Assembly (NCBI GenBank): GCA_005879435.1
Contig: VBKX01000215.1
Span: 1 to 15,798 of the forward strand
Length of the DNA stretch: 15,798 nt
Source of the DNA: Deltaproteobacteria bacterium
Lineage (GTDB): Bacteria; Desulfobacterota; Binatia; UBA9968
Direction: 5' to 3'
Made by a program: the position numbers and the translations under genes. Below are positions 6,745-14,534 of the stretch, in pieces (the first letter of the stretch is position 1; every line of letters begins with the position of its first letter). The notes under the pieces are model-generated. The model saw nothing but the letters and a program-made list of their open reading frames with translations, was not told the DNA's origin and made no database searches.

Positions 6745-8332
6745 ATGGCAACAGTAAAAACCAAGTTTATCTTTGTCACCGGCGGAGTCGTTTCGTCGTT
6801 GGGAAAAGGGCTCGCGGCCGCGTCCATTGGACGTCGATCCCGGAACCATGAGTCCCTATCAGCATGGCGAGGTTTTTGTCACCGACGACGGCGCGGAGAC
6901 CGATTTGGATCTGGGACACTATGAGAGATACGTTTCGACGCCGATGGGGCGCAAGAACAACTGCACGACCGGCCAGATCTACGAGACCGTAATCGCCAAG
7001 GAACGGCGCGGCGATTATCTCGGCGGCACCGTCCAGGTCATCCCTCATATTACCGATGAGATCAAGCGGCGCATTCTCGGGGCGGCAGAAGGTTACGACA
7101 TTGCCATCGGCGAAGTCGGCGGCACAGTCGGTGACATTGAGGGTTTGCCTTTTCTCGAAGCAGTGCGGCAAATCGCCTGGGATTGGGGCCGCTAGAACGT
7201 CCTGTATGTTCACTTGACCCTGGTGCCGTACATTACGGGCGGCGGTGAGTTGAAGACTAAGCCGACCCAGCACAGTGTCAAAGAGCTTACCGGGCTGGGA
7301 ATCCAGCCGGACATCTTGCTCTGCCGCACCGATCGCTTCCTCGATAAGAAAATCAAGACCAAGATTGCCCATTTCTGCAACGTCGCGGAAAATGCCGTCA
7401 TCACCGCTAAAGACGTCGAGTGGATTTACGAAGTGCCGTTGGTCTTCCACGAAGAAGGCCTCGACGAGCGCGTCGTCGAGAAGCTCAATATTTGGACGGG
7501 GGCGCCGCACCTGGAAAATTGGCAGCGAGTCGTGCAGGTGTTGAAAGACCCCAAAGATTCCGTGCGCGTCGCTGTCGTCGGCAAGTACATGAGCCTTAAG
7601 GAATCCTACAAGAGCTTGCTCGAGGCTCTCGTTCACGGCGGCATCGCCAATGAAGTTCGCGTCGAGATCGACTGCCTCGAAGCGGAAAAAATCGAGCAAG
7701 AGGGCGCCGAGCCTCTGCTCAAGCAAGCCGATGGGATTCTTATTCCCGGCGGTTTCGGCGATCGTGGCAGCGAGGGCAAGATCGCCGCGATCCGCTATGC
7801 GCGCGAAAACAAGATTCCATTCTTTGGCATTTGTCTCGGCATGCAGATGGCAGTTGTTGAATTTGCCCGCAACGTCTGCGGCCTGCACGACGCCAACTCC
7901 AGCGAGTTTGATTTGCAGACGCCTCACCCGGTGATTCATCTCATGGCCGAACAGAAAGCCATCGATAACAAAGGCGGCACCATGCGCCTGGGGAATTATC
8001 CCTGCGTGCTGCAGAACGAAACTCTGGCCGCGAAGTTATACGGCAGAGAGAACATCTTCGAGCGTCACCGCCATCGTTACGAGTTCAACAACGGCTATCG
8101 CGCAGAATTCGGCGTCAAGGGCATGGTCCTCAGCGGTCTTTCACCGGACAGTAACCTAGTCGAGATTGTCGAACTCAGAGGGCATCCATGGTTCCTTGGC
8201 TGCCAGTTTCACCCAGAGTTTAAGTCGCGGCCCATGGCAAGCCATCCGCTTTTTCGCGGCTTCATCGAAGCCGCTCTTGTAAACCGCAAGGCGGTCCCCG
8301 AAACGCCGCGGATGAAAATCGTCCGCACCTAA
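6745..8332 (+). pseudogene. pyrG: CTP synthase, disrupted by a ~59-base deletion and an in-frame TAG
   Basis: PyrG makes CTP from UTP, ATP and glutamine. The ATG at 6745 has a good AAGGA ribosome site and starts MATVKTKFIFVTGGVVSSLGKG, with the P-loop-like SSLGKG intact. After AAASIG (codon 29, ending at 6831) the frame breaks. One base later, in another phase, the protein resumes at VDPGTMSPYQHGEVF (from 6833). Comparison with the family shows about 20 missing codons, including the conserved KLDPYIN substrate-binding stretch. The phase change fits a loss of 59 bases, which restored would give about 548 residues, the normal length. In the original phase, translation stops at 6922-6924 after 59 codons. 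A second lesion is TAG at 7193-7195, where the family has Glu in 'GRENV'. The glutaminase half looks intact: GICLGMQ with the catalytic Cys at 7832-7834, and FHPEF. The lesions may be sequence or assembly errors, since the gene is normally essential. Confidence 0.85.
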
Positions 8333-8346
8333 CGACTGCTCGCTGA

Positions 8347-9183
8347 ATGGCGCCTAAAATCATCACGGCGGGGAAGTTTCAAATCGGTGGCGGATTGCCG
8401 CTTGCCGTGATCGCCGGCCCGTGTGTCATTGAAAAGAAAGAGTCGGCGTTGCGGCACGCCTCGGCGCTCAAAGAGAAGGCCGACCGCGTCGGGATTCCTT
8501 ATGTCTTCAAATCATCCTATGACAAGGCGAACCGATCGTCGGTAAGCTCGTTCCGCGGGCCTGGGCTGGAAAAGGGTCTGGAGATTCTCGCCGAGGTCAA
8601 AACCAAAGTCGGCGTGCCGATACTTACGGATGTGCACGAGATCGACCAGGTCGCACGAGTAAAAGAAGTTGCCGACATCCTCCAAATTCCCGCGTTTCTT
8701 TGCCGTCAGACTGATTTCGTGCTGGCAGTGGCCAGCTCCGGCAAAATCGTTAATGTAAAAAAAGGCCAATTCCTCGCGCCCTGGGACATGGGCAATATCG
8801 TCGAGAAAATCCGCTCCACCGGCAACGATCAGATTCTGCTTACCGAGCGCGGCGCTTCCTTCGGTTACAACAATTTGGTTTCCGATATGCGCGCGCTCGT
8901 TGTGATGCGCGAGTTAGGTTACCCCGTGGTTTTCGACGCGACCCACAGTCTGCAATTGCCAGGTGGTCTGGGACACGCCTCCGGCGGCGAGCGCAAGTAC
9001 ATCCCGGCGTTGGCCCGCGCCGGTGTGGCAGCGGGCGTCGATGCGCTTTTCATGGAGGTCCATGAAGACCCAGATCACGCCAAAAGCGACGGGCCAAACT
9101 CGCTCGATCTAAAAGATTTCGAAAGTCTGCTTAGGATCATCAAGCAGCTCGATGATTTGGTGAAGGACGGCAGTCAACGATGA
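8347..9183 (+). CDS. kdsA: 3-deoxy-8-phosphooctulonate synthase (KDO-8-phosphate synthase)
   Basis: KdsA condenses phosphoenolpyruvate with arabinose 5-phosphate to give KDO 8-phosphate, in the cytoplasm. The 278 residues form a standard TIM-barrel enzyme. Visible signatures are IAGPCVIE (22-28), FKSSYDKANRSS, PILTDVHE, IPAFLCRQTD and FDATHSLQLPGG. The Cys at position 26 in GPCVIE marks the metal-dependent class; the E. coli enzyme has Asn there and needs no metal. The gene follows pyrG by 14 bases, and its TGA overlaps the next start as ATGA, indicating translational coupling to kdsD, which makes its substrate. Confidence 0.95.
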   Translation: MAPKIITAGKFQIGGGLPLAVIAGPCVIEKKESALRHASALKEKADRVGIPYVFKSSYDKANRSSVSSFRGPGLEKGLEILAEVKTKVGVPILTDVHEIDQVARVKEVADILQIPAFLCRQTDFVLAVASSGKIVNVKKGQFLAPWDMGNIVEKIRSTGNDQILLTERGASFGYNNLVSDMRALVVMRELGYPVVFDATHSLQLPGGLGHASGGERKYIPALARAGVAAGVDALFMEVHEDPDHAKSDGPNSLDLKDFESLLRIIKQLDDLVKDGSQR

Positions 9184-10160
9184 AGCCTGGCGACATCCTA
9201 AAGCGCGCGGCCGACGTGTTGCGGATTGAGTCCAACGGGATCCTGTCGCTTATTGACCAGCTCGATGAGAATTTCGTTCACGCCGTGGAACTGCTGCGCG
9301 ATTGTCGCGGCAAAGTCGTGGTTACGGGGATGGGGAAGTCGGGATTAATCTGCCGGAAGATTGCTGCGACTCTAGCCAGTACGGGTACTCCGGCTTTCTT
9401 TCTCCATTCAGGAGACGGCATGCACGGTGATCTCGGCATGGTAATGAAGGGCGACGCGATTCTCGCCGTGTCCAACAGTGGTGAAACTGACGAGATCCTT
9501 AAGCTCCTGCCCCATTTCAAGCTGCATGGCCTTAAGCTGATCGTAATGACCGGCAATCCTGATTCGACTCTGGCTAAGGCAGGCGACGTGGTCCTCAACG
9601 TCTCAGTTAGAGATGAGGCTTGTCCGCTTGGCTTGGCGCCGACGGCCAGCACGACGGCGACGCTGGCGATGGGCGACGCGTTAGCCGTGGTTTTACTAGA
9701 AGAGAAAGGTTTTAGGGAAGAGGACTTCGCGCTCAGGCATCCCGGCGGTATTTTGGGCCGCAAGCTGCTTTTAAAGGTCGAAGATTTGATGCATCGAGGC
9801 GAGGAGCTTCCGCTTGTCGGACAGGACACGCCCATCAAGGAAGCACTTTTTGAAATCACCTCAAAACGCTTAGGCGTCACAGGTGTGACGGATGTGCAAG
9901 GGGTTTTAATCGGCATTATTACCGATGGCGACTTGCGTCGCGGGTTGCAAACCCATGGCGATGGGATTTTCGGCAAAAGAGCCGTTGAAATCATGACCCG
10001 GCAGCCGCGCACCATCGAAAAAGATGTCTTGGCGGCTCAGGCGCTGGCGACGATGGAAGAAAATTCGCCGCGCCCCATCACCTCTTTGTTTGTTCTTGAA
10101 CGCGGCACAAAGCCCATCGGCATCATTCATCTGCACGATATTCTCAAAGCCGGGATCTGA
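9180..10160 (+). CDS. kdsD: Arabinose-5-phosphate isomerase (KpsF/GutQ family)
   Basis: This enzyme interconverts ribulose 5-phosphate and arabinose 5-phosphate, the first committed input to KDO. The 326 residues show a sugar-isomerase (SIS) domain at about 33-170 with VVVTGMGKSG (46-55), the FLHSGDGMHGDLGM loop (74-87) and SNSGET (98-103). Two CBS domains follow at about 205-260 and 270-325 (LIGIITDGDLRRG; PIGIIHLHDIL). The SIS-CBS-CBS order is that of KpsF/KdsD/GutQ. The start overlaps the kdsA stop by four bases. In the usual HPGEA-type loop this protein has HSGDG, a mild variation. Position between kdsA and kdsC supports the KDO role rather than a sugar-alcohol catabolic one. Confidence 0.93.
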   Translation: MKPGDILKRAADVLRIESNGILSLIDQLDENFVHAVELLRDCRGKVVVTGMGKSGLICRKIAATLASTGTPAFFLHSGDGMHGDLGMVMKGDAILAVSNSGETDEILKLLPHFKLHGLKLIVMTGNPDSTLAKAGDVVLNVSVRDEACPLGLAPTASTTATLAMGDALAVVLLEEKGFREEDFALRHPGGILGRKLLLKVEDLMHRGEELPLVGQDTPIKEALFEITSKRLGVTGVTDVQGVLIGIITDGDLRRGLQTHGDGIFGKRAVEIMTRQPRTIEKDVLAAQALATMEENSPRPITSLFVLERGTKPIGIIHLHDILKAGI

Positions 10161-10167
10161 CCCCTCC

Positions 10168-10701
10168 GTGAAGCGTATTTCTTCTAACGTTCGCGTTAAA
10201 GCGAAAAAGATACAGTTGCTTCTTTTGGATGTCGACGGCGTGTTGACTGACGGTCGGATCATCATCGACGAGCGCGGTGTGGAGACGAAACAATTCCATG
10301 TTCGCGACGGCCAAGGGATCGCACTGCTGCTGCGGTCGGGAATCGACGTTGGTTTTATTACATCGCGTATTTCAGGTAGCGTACGCCATCGGGCAAAGGA
10401 ATTGGGAGTGCGGCTCGTGCGGCAGGGCGTACAAAACAAACTGCTGGCTTATAACGAAATCAAGCGTGCCCGCGGTCTTAGAGACGCTCAGATCGCATAC
10501 ATCGGCGACGACCTCGTCGACTTGCCGATTTTACGGCAGGCCGGACTTGCCGTTTGCGTATCGGATAGCTCGCGGGAGCTGGTAACGAATGTTGATCTAG
10601 TAACTGCAGCGCGGGGTGGGAGGGGAGCTGTCAGAGAGACCGCCGATCTACTACTTCATGCTCAAGGTAAGTGGCCTAGTCTAAGCAAGCTATTTTTATA
10701 G
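10168..10701 (+). CDS. kdsC: KDO-8-phosphate phosphatase (HAD family)
   Basis: KdsC removes phosphate from KDO 8-phosphate to give KDO. I chose the GTG at 10168, seven bases after the kdsD stop, which gives 177 residues, a typical KdsC length. The frame is open further upstream only because it overlaps kdsD. The HAD nucleophile motif is DVDGVLTDG at 21-29, motif II is FITSR at 63-67, and the metal-binding motif is GDDLVDLPIL from 113. The small size without a cap domain fits the tetrameric KdsC type. No ATG is available near the start and the ribosome site is weak, suggesting coupling to kdsD. The stop codon lies inside a 22-base perfect inverted repeat. Confidence 0.92.
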   Translation: MKRISSNVRVKAKKIQLLLLDVDGVLTDGRIIIDERGVETKQFHVRDGQGIALLLRSGIDVGFITSRISGSVRHRAKELGVRLVRQGVQNKLLAYNEIKRARGLRDAQIAYIGDDLVDLPILRQAGLAVCVSDSSRELVTNVDLVTAARGGRGAVRETADLLLHAQGKWPSLSKLFL

Positions 10702-10706
10702 CTTGC
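10685..10706. repeat. Perfect inverted repeat over the kdsC stop codon
   Basis: GCAAGCTAT (10685-10693) and ATAGCTTGC (10698-10706) form a nine-pair perfect stem around a TTTT loop. The second arm contains the kdsC TAG (10699-10701). No T-run follows on either strand, so it does not look like a classical terminator. It could protect or separate the kds mRNA from the lpt part of the cluster, which appears to have its own promoter just downstream. Confidence 0.55.
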
Positions 10707-10751
10707 GATACCCGATTTACATCATTTTAAAGCAATTTTCGTGCCGATTCC

Positions 10752-10780
10752 TTTACAGAGCTGCTTAAGAGTGGTATTTT
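10752..10780 (+). promoter_or_regulatory. Possible internal promoter for lptC
   Basis: TTTACA (10752-10757, five of six matches) and TATTTT (10775-10780, four of six) are 17 bases apart, ending 23 bases before the lptC ATG. This 102-base gap is the largest within the gene cluster, so an internal promoter here is plausible. The -10 match is weak. Confidence 0.35.
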
Positions 10781-10803
10781 TGCACTTAACCTAGTGAGTT
10801 CAT

Positions 10804-11430
10804 ATGCGTAGAATCCGGCGCTCAATATTATTATTTGCCATATTCCTCTCGTTGGGCGGAGTGGCATTCAAGGTCACGGAAATCGTTCGGCGCATGCAGA
10901 AGGAGACCAAAGCAAACCCGATTAAGGTTTTAGATTACCTGCCTGAATCTGCCCTTCGCTTGAAGGACTTTCACCGTGCGAAAATCGAAAACGGGCGCAA
11001 AGTGTGGGAGCTGTTCGGCGAGGAGGCAAATTATTTCAAGGAGCAAAAAGAAGCGGTCGTCAAGAAACCACGGTTTCACTACTACGATAAAAAGGGAGAC
11101 TTGGTGGAAACGACCGGGGATCAGGCTCTGATTTACCTCCATGAAAACGAACTGGAAAAAATGGAGCTTCGTGGCGGGATACAAGCAACGTTTCAGGGTT
11201 ATGTCCTCAAATCGGCAGAAGCCAATTACCTGCCGGCGAAAGACCAGATTGTCCTGCCGAGCCACACGACGGTGGTAGGAGATGGGATTGAGGTAGAAGG
11301 CTCGCGTATGGAAGTCGACTTGGAGCCTAAGAAGATTCGCCTTGTGCATGCTGTGAAGACCAAGATCGAGCCGGAAAAGTTGGCCAAGAAGAAGAATGGT
11401 GCTGGCTCGAAGCCGCAGAGCGGGGGATAA
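10804..11430 (+). CDS. lptC: LPS export protein LptC
   Basis: LptC is the single-pass inner-membrane protein that receives lipopolysaccharide from the LptB2FG transporter and passes it to LptA. The 208 residues begin with a basic head (MRRIRR) and one membrane helix at about 7-23 (SILLFAIFLSLGGVAFKV). The rest is a periplasmic beta-rich region with LptC-like features: KDFHRAKIENGRKVWELFGEEANYF, GDLVETTGDQALIYL and YVLKSAEANYLPAKDQI. The tail is basic (KLAKKKN). Sequence conservation in this family is low, so the call rests on topology plus its place directly before lptA and lptB. The stop is four bases before the lptA start. Confidence 0.88.
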   Translation: MRRIRRSILLFAIFLSLGGVAFKVTEIVRRMQKETKANPIKVLDYLPESALRLKDFHRAKIENGRKVWELFGEEANYFKEQKEAVVKKPRFHYYDKKGDLVETTGDQALIYLHENELEKMELRGGIQATFQGYVLKSAEANYLPAKDQIVLPSHTTVVGDGIEVEGSRMEVDLEPKKIRLVHAVKTKIEPEKLAKKKNGAGSKPQSGG

Positions 11431-11434
11431 TATA

Positions 11435-11992
11435 ATGCACGTGCTTGTGGGGTCCTTGTTGCTTGCGTTTTTGACACTGACTGCTCCAATTGGGGCGAGC
11501 GGGGGCGCCGCGCCGGCAAAGGATGAAAACAAAAAAGGGTCCACGGCATTTGAATTCAACAAGAAGGACCCGATCTACATCACGTCGGATTGGATGGAGT
11601 TCGATCAAACCAAAAATACCATCACGTACAAGGGACGCGTCGTTGCAATCCAAGCTGACATGACCATGCGCAGTGAAACGCTTGTTGCCTCTTACGACGC
11701 TGAAACCAAACAGATGAAACAGATTGTCGCCGAGGGAAAAGTGAACGCCACGCAGGGCAATCGGGTAGCGACGGGTGAAAAAGCTGTGTTTGATGATAAG
11801 ACGAAGACCGTGACTCTCACCGGAAGCCCGGTCATGCGCCAAGGAAACAGTCAGGTGAGCGGCGTGAAGGTTATCTTCTACACGGAGCAAGAGAAAGCTG
11901 TTGCTGAAGGCGCTGGCGACGTCAGAGTCAAAGCCGTTATCTTTCCAGAGGACTTAAAGAACAAGGAGCAGGGGGATGCTCAGCAGAAATGA
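11435..11992 (+). CDS. lptA: LPS transport periplasmic protein LptA (OstA-like)
   Basis: LptA forms the periplasmic bridge that carries lipopolysaccharide between the two membranes. I chose the ATG at 11435 because it is preceded by GGGGGA about eight bases upstream and gives a proper signal peptide (MHVLVGSLLLAFLTLTAPIGASGGA); an upstream in-frame ATG at 11396 would overlap lptC and bury that signal. The mature protein of about 160 residues shows OstA repeats: PIYITSDWMEFDQTKNTITYKGRV, then VNATQGNRVATGEKAVFDDKTKTVTLTG, then SQVSGVKVIFYTEQEKAVAEG. The TGA overlaps the lptB start as ATGA. Confidence 0.9.
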   Translation: MHVLVGSLLLAFLTLTAPIGASGGAAPAKDENKKGSTAFEFNKKDPIYITSDWMEFDQTKNTITYKGRVVAIQADMTMRSETLVASYDAETKQMKQIVAEGKVNATQGNRVATGEKAVFDDKTKTVTLTGSPVMRQGNSQVSGVKVIFYTEQEKAVAEGAGDVRVKAVIFPEDLKNKEQGDAQQK

Positions 11993-12711
11993 GCGTCCTC
12001 AAAGCCGTGTCCGTGGCCAAGTCGTACGGCGGACGGCGGGTCGTAAACGGTATCCATTTGGAAGTGCGGGGCGGCGAGGTCGTCGGTTTGCTAGGCCCTA
12101 ACGGCGCCGGCAAGACGACCACTTTTCACATACTTGTGGGTCTAGTTCAGCCCGATGAGGGGCGTGTTTTCATGAATGATGAAGACCTGACCGAGGCGCC
12201 AATGTATCAAAGAGCGAGAGCAGGAATGAGCTACCTTCCCCAAGAATCGTCGGTTTTTCGCCAGCTCTCGGTGGAAGATAATTTGCGGGCGATTCTTCAG
12301 ACGCTTGATTTAAATGCTTCGGAACAGCAGGAACGCGCCGCGGCACTGATGAAAATGCTCGGTATCGACCACTTGGCCACGCACAAGGCTTTCACGCTTT
12401 CTGGGGGGGAACGGCGCAGAGTGGAAATCGCTCGGGCGCTTGTCCTTGCGCCGTTCTTTTTGCTTCTTGATGAGCCGTTTACGGGAATTGATCCGATCGC
12501 CGTCGCTGAAATCCAAAAGATCGTTCGCCGCCTGATCAGTAGCGGCATCGGCATTTTGATCACGGACCACAATGTTCGGGAAACGTTGGGAATCTGCGAC
12601 CGGGCTTATATCGTGAACGAAGGAACGATACTCGAAGAAGGCACGCCTGAAACGATTGCCGCAAGCGCAAAGGCGCGCAAATTTTATTTGGGAGAAGGCT
12701 TTAAGTTCTAA
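11989..12711 (+). CDS. lptB: LPS export ABC transporter ATP-binding protein LptB
   Basis: LptB is the cytoplasmic ATPase that powers lipopolysaccharide extraction together with LptF and LptG, which are not in this window. The 240 residues contain every ABC ATPase element: Walker A GPNGAGKTT (36-44), Q-loop LPQESS with Gln 85, signature LSGGE (137-141), Walker B FLLLDEP (157-163) and switch His 194 in ITDHNV. The patterns GLVQPDEGRV and LSGGERRRVEIARAL are those of the LptB subfamily. The start overlaps the lptA stop by four bases, and rpoN begins two bases after its stop, an arrangement widely conserved in Gram-negative genomes. Confidence 0.96.
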   Translation: MSVLKAVSVAKSYGGRRVVNGIHLEVRGGEVVGLLGPNGAGKTTTFHILVGLVQPDEGRVFMNDEDLTEAPMYQRARAGMSYLPQESSVFRQLSVEDNLRAILQTLDLNASEQQERAAALMKMLGIDHLATHKAFTLSGGERRRVEIARALVLAPFFLLLDEPFTGIDPIAVAEIQKIVRRLISSGIGILITDHNVRETLGICDRAYIVNEGTILEEGTPETIAASAKARKFYLGEGFKF

Positions 12712-12713
12712 AT

Positions 12714-14192
12714 ATGGCTCTTGAGATTCGACAAGTTCAAAAGCTGACCCAGCAGCTAGTCATGACGCCGCAGCTGCAGCAAGCGATTAAATTGCTGCAG
12801 CTGTCCCGGGTGGAACTGGAAGAGATGGTTGTCAAGGAGCTCCAGGAAAATCCCGCTCTGGAAGAAGGACCCGCAGAAGAAGCCGAGAGCGGGAGTGAGC
12901 AACCACGACCCGAAACACCGTTGAGCGCGCCCGATGATTCTTCGGAACTGGTGCTGAACCGGGAACTCTCGGCCGTAGACAAGATCGGCACTTTGGATTG
13001 GCAGGAGTATCTCGATACCCACTCCAACTCGATTCACGGTTCTCTCACCGCCGAAGCAACTTCAGAAGACGGGGACTCGCCGCCGTCGTGGGAAAATAGC
13101 CTTACCAAGAAGACAACTTTGGAAGACCATTTGATCTGGCAGCTTCGACTTTCGAAGATTACCGAACGGGAATCGAATATCGGCCTCTACGTGATCCAGA
13201 ATCTCAATGAGAACGGCTACCTGGTGCTGAGCCGAGAGGAGATTTCCAACGCTACGGGAAGCAGCCCGGAAGAGGTTGAAGCGGTTCTGACGCGCATCCA
13301 CTTTTTTGATCCGGTCGGTGTGGCGGCGCAGGATCTGCGCGAATGCCTCTTAATTCAGCTTAAAAACTTGCATCTCAGCGATAGCCTGGCGGCGAAAATT
13401 ATCGCCAATTATTTGCATTTCCTCGAATCCAAACGTTACGAAAAGCTGGCGAAGGATTTAGGCGTTACCATCGACGAAATTGCCGAGGCCGCTCATCTCA
13501 TTGCCACCCTGGAGCCCAAACCGTCGCGCGGCTTCGAGCAGGACGAGGTGAGGACGGTATTGCCTGATGTTTTTGTCGAGAAAGTCGGCGACGAATATGT
13601 CATTTTTTTGAACGACGACGGCGTACCGCGGTTGCGTGTCAATTCGCTCTATCGACGCCTGGCCGGCCAGGAAGGAGCGGCGGAAGAACAAGCGCGCCAG
13701 TATCTCCAAGAAAAGGTTCGCGCCGCTCACTGGTTGATCAAGAGCATCCAACAGCGTCAGCAGACGTTATTCCGTGTGACCCAGAGCATCTTCAAGTTTC
13801 AACTGGAATTTCTCGACCACGGGGTCAGCAGCCTGAGGCCGATGGTGCTGCGCGACGTCGCCGAAGATATCGATATGCACGAATCGACCGTGAGCCGAGC
13901 CACGGCCAATAAATACGTCCATACGCCGCAAGGCCTCTTCGAACTCAAGTTCTTTTTCCAGAGTGGTTTGCGCGGCGGCAACGGCGAAGACGTTGCCAGC
14001 GAAAGCGTCAAAGAGAAAATCCGCGGGATTATCGCGGCGGAGGATCAGCGCAAACCCTACAGCGATCAGCATATCGCGGCGATGTTGTCGACGGACTCGA
14101 TTGAGATCGCCCGGCGCACAGTGGCCAAATATCGCGAAGCCATGGGTATCCTTCCTTCCTCGAAACGCAGACAGCCGTTTCTACGCAAATAA
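12714..14192 (+). CDS. rpoN: RNA polymerase sigma-54 factor
   Basis: RpoN directs RNA polymerase to -24/-12 promoters, which need enhancer-binding ATPases to open. The 492 residues are normal in length. Region I is at 1-50 with the Gln/Leu-rich MTPQLQQAIKLLQLSRVELEE. An acidic region II covers about 50-110. The core-binding domain follows at about 110-310, then a helix-turn-helix with DIDMHESTVSRATANKYV. The RpoN box ARRTVAKYRE is at 466-475. The gene starts two bases after lptB without its own clear ribosome site, so it is likely coupled. Its downstream partners hpf, ptsN and rapZ are the usual ones. No convincing sigma-54 promoter was seen in the window. Confidence 0.96.
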   Translation: MALEIRQVQKLTQQLVMTPQLQQAIKLLQLSRVELEEMVVKELQENPALEEGPAEEAESGSEQPRPETPLSAPDDSSELVLNRELSAVDKIGTLDWQEYLDTHSNSIHGSLTAEATSEDGDSPPSWENSLTKKTTLEDHLIWQLRLSKITERESNIGLYVIQNLNENGYLVLSREEISNATGSSPEEVEAVLTRIHFFDPVGVAAQDLRECLLIQLKNLHLSDSLAAKIIANYLHFLESKRYEKLAKDLGVTIDEIAEAAHLIATLEPKPSRGFEQDEVRTVLPDVFVEKVGDEYVIFLNDDGVPRLRVNSLYRRLAGQEGAAEEQARQYLQEKVRAAHWLIKSIQQRQQTLFRVTQSIFKFQLEFLDHGVSSLRPMVLRDVAEDIDMHESTVSRATANKYVHTPQGLFELKFFFQSGLRGGNGEDVASESVKEKIRGIIAAEDQRKPYSDQHIAAMLSTDSIEIARRTVAKYREAMGILPSSKRRQPFLRK

Positions 14193-14216
14193 TTTTCCAA
14201 GAGATGGGTCGCCGCG

Positions 14217-14534
14217 ATGAGCGAGATCAAGGTCACGGTAACTTTTCGTCACACGCAGCCCACAGAGGCGTTGAAGCGATATGCGGAGCAAAAAATTCAC
14301 CGCGTCGGAAAGTATTTTTCGCGGCCTTTGGATGCCCACGTGATCCTCGCGGTGGATGCGAAAGAACGCCAGGTCGCAGAGGTCGAGCTGCACGCGCATG
14401 GCGGGATGATTCTCGGCAAAGAACAGCATCAAGATCTTTACGCGGCAATCGATCTTGCGATCGATAAAATTGAGCGTCAAATCAAAAAACAAAAGGAAAA
14501 AGCCAAGCTTAAGAGAAGAAGGTCAAACGCGTGA
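14217..14534 (+). CDS. hpf: Ribosome hibernation-promoting factor, short form (HPF/YhbH)
   Basis: HPF binds the 30S subunit and helps form inactive ribosome dimers in stationary phase or starvation. The 105 residues match the short form, without the C-terminal dimerisation domain of the long form. The start IKVTVTFRHTQPTEALKRYAEQKIHRVGKYF is typical, as are HVILAVDAKERQVAEVELHAHGG and DLYAAIDLAIDKIERQIKKQKEK. The tail is strongly basic, as expected for an rRNA-binding protein. It lies 24 bases after rpoN, and its TGA overlaps the ptsN start (GTGA), the classic rpoN-hpf-ptsN arrangement. Confidence 0.93.
   Translation: MSEIKVTVTFRHTQPTEALKRYAEQKIHRVGKYFSRPLDAHVILAVDAKERQVAEVELHAHGGMILGKEQHQDLYAAIDLAIDKIERQIKKQKEKAKLKRRRSNA

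Noticed and set aside
6776..7939. Long minus-strand frame of 387 codons opposite pyrG
   Set aside because: It mirrors the codon structure of pyrG and its protein has no family features; the plus-strand CTP synthase match is unmistakable.
10771..10786. Sigma-54 promoter ahead of lptC (GG...GC in GTGGTATTTTTGCAC)
   Set aside because: The GG and GC are only seven bases apart; the sigma-54 promoter requires ten.
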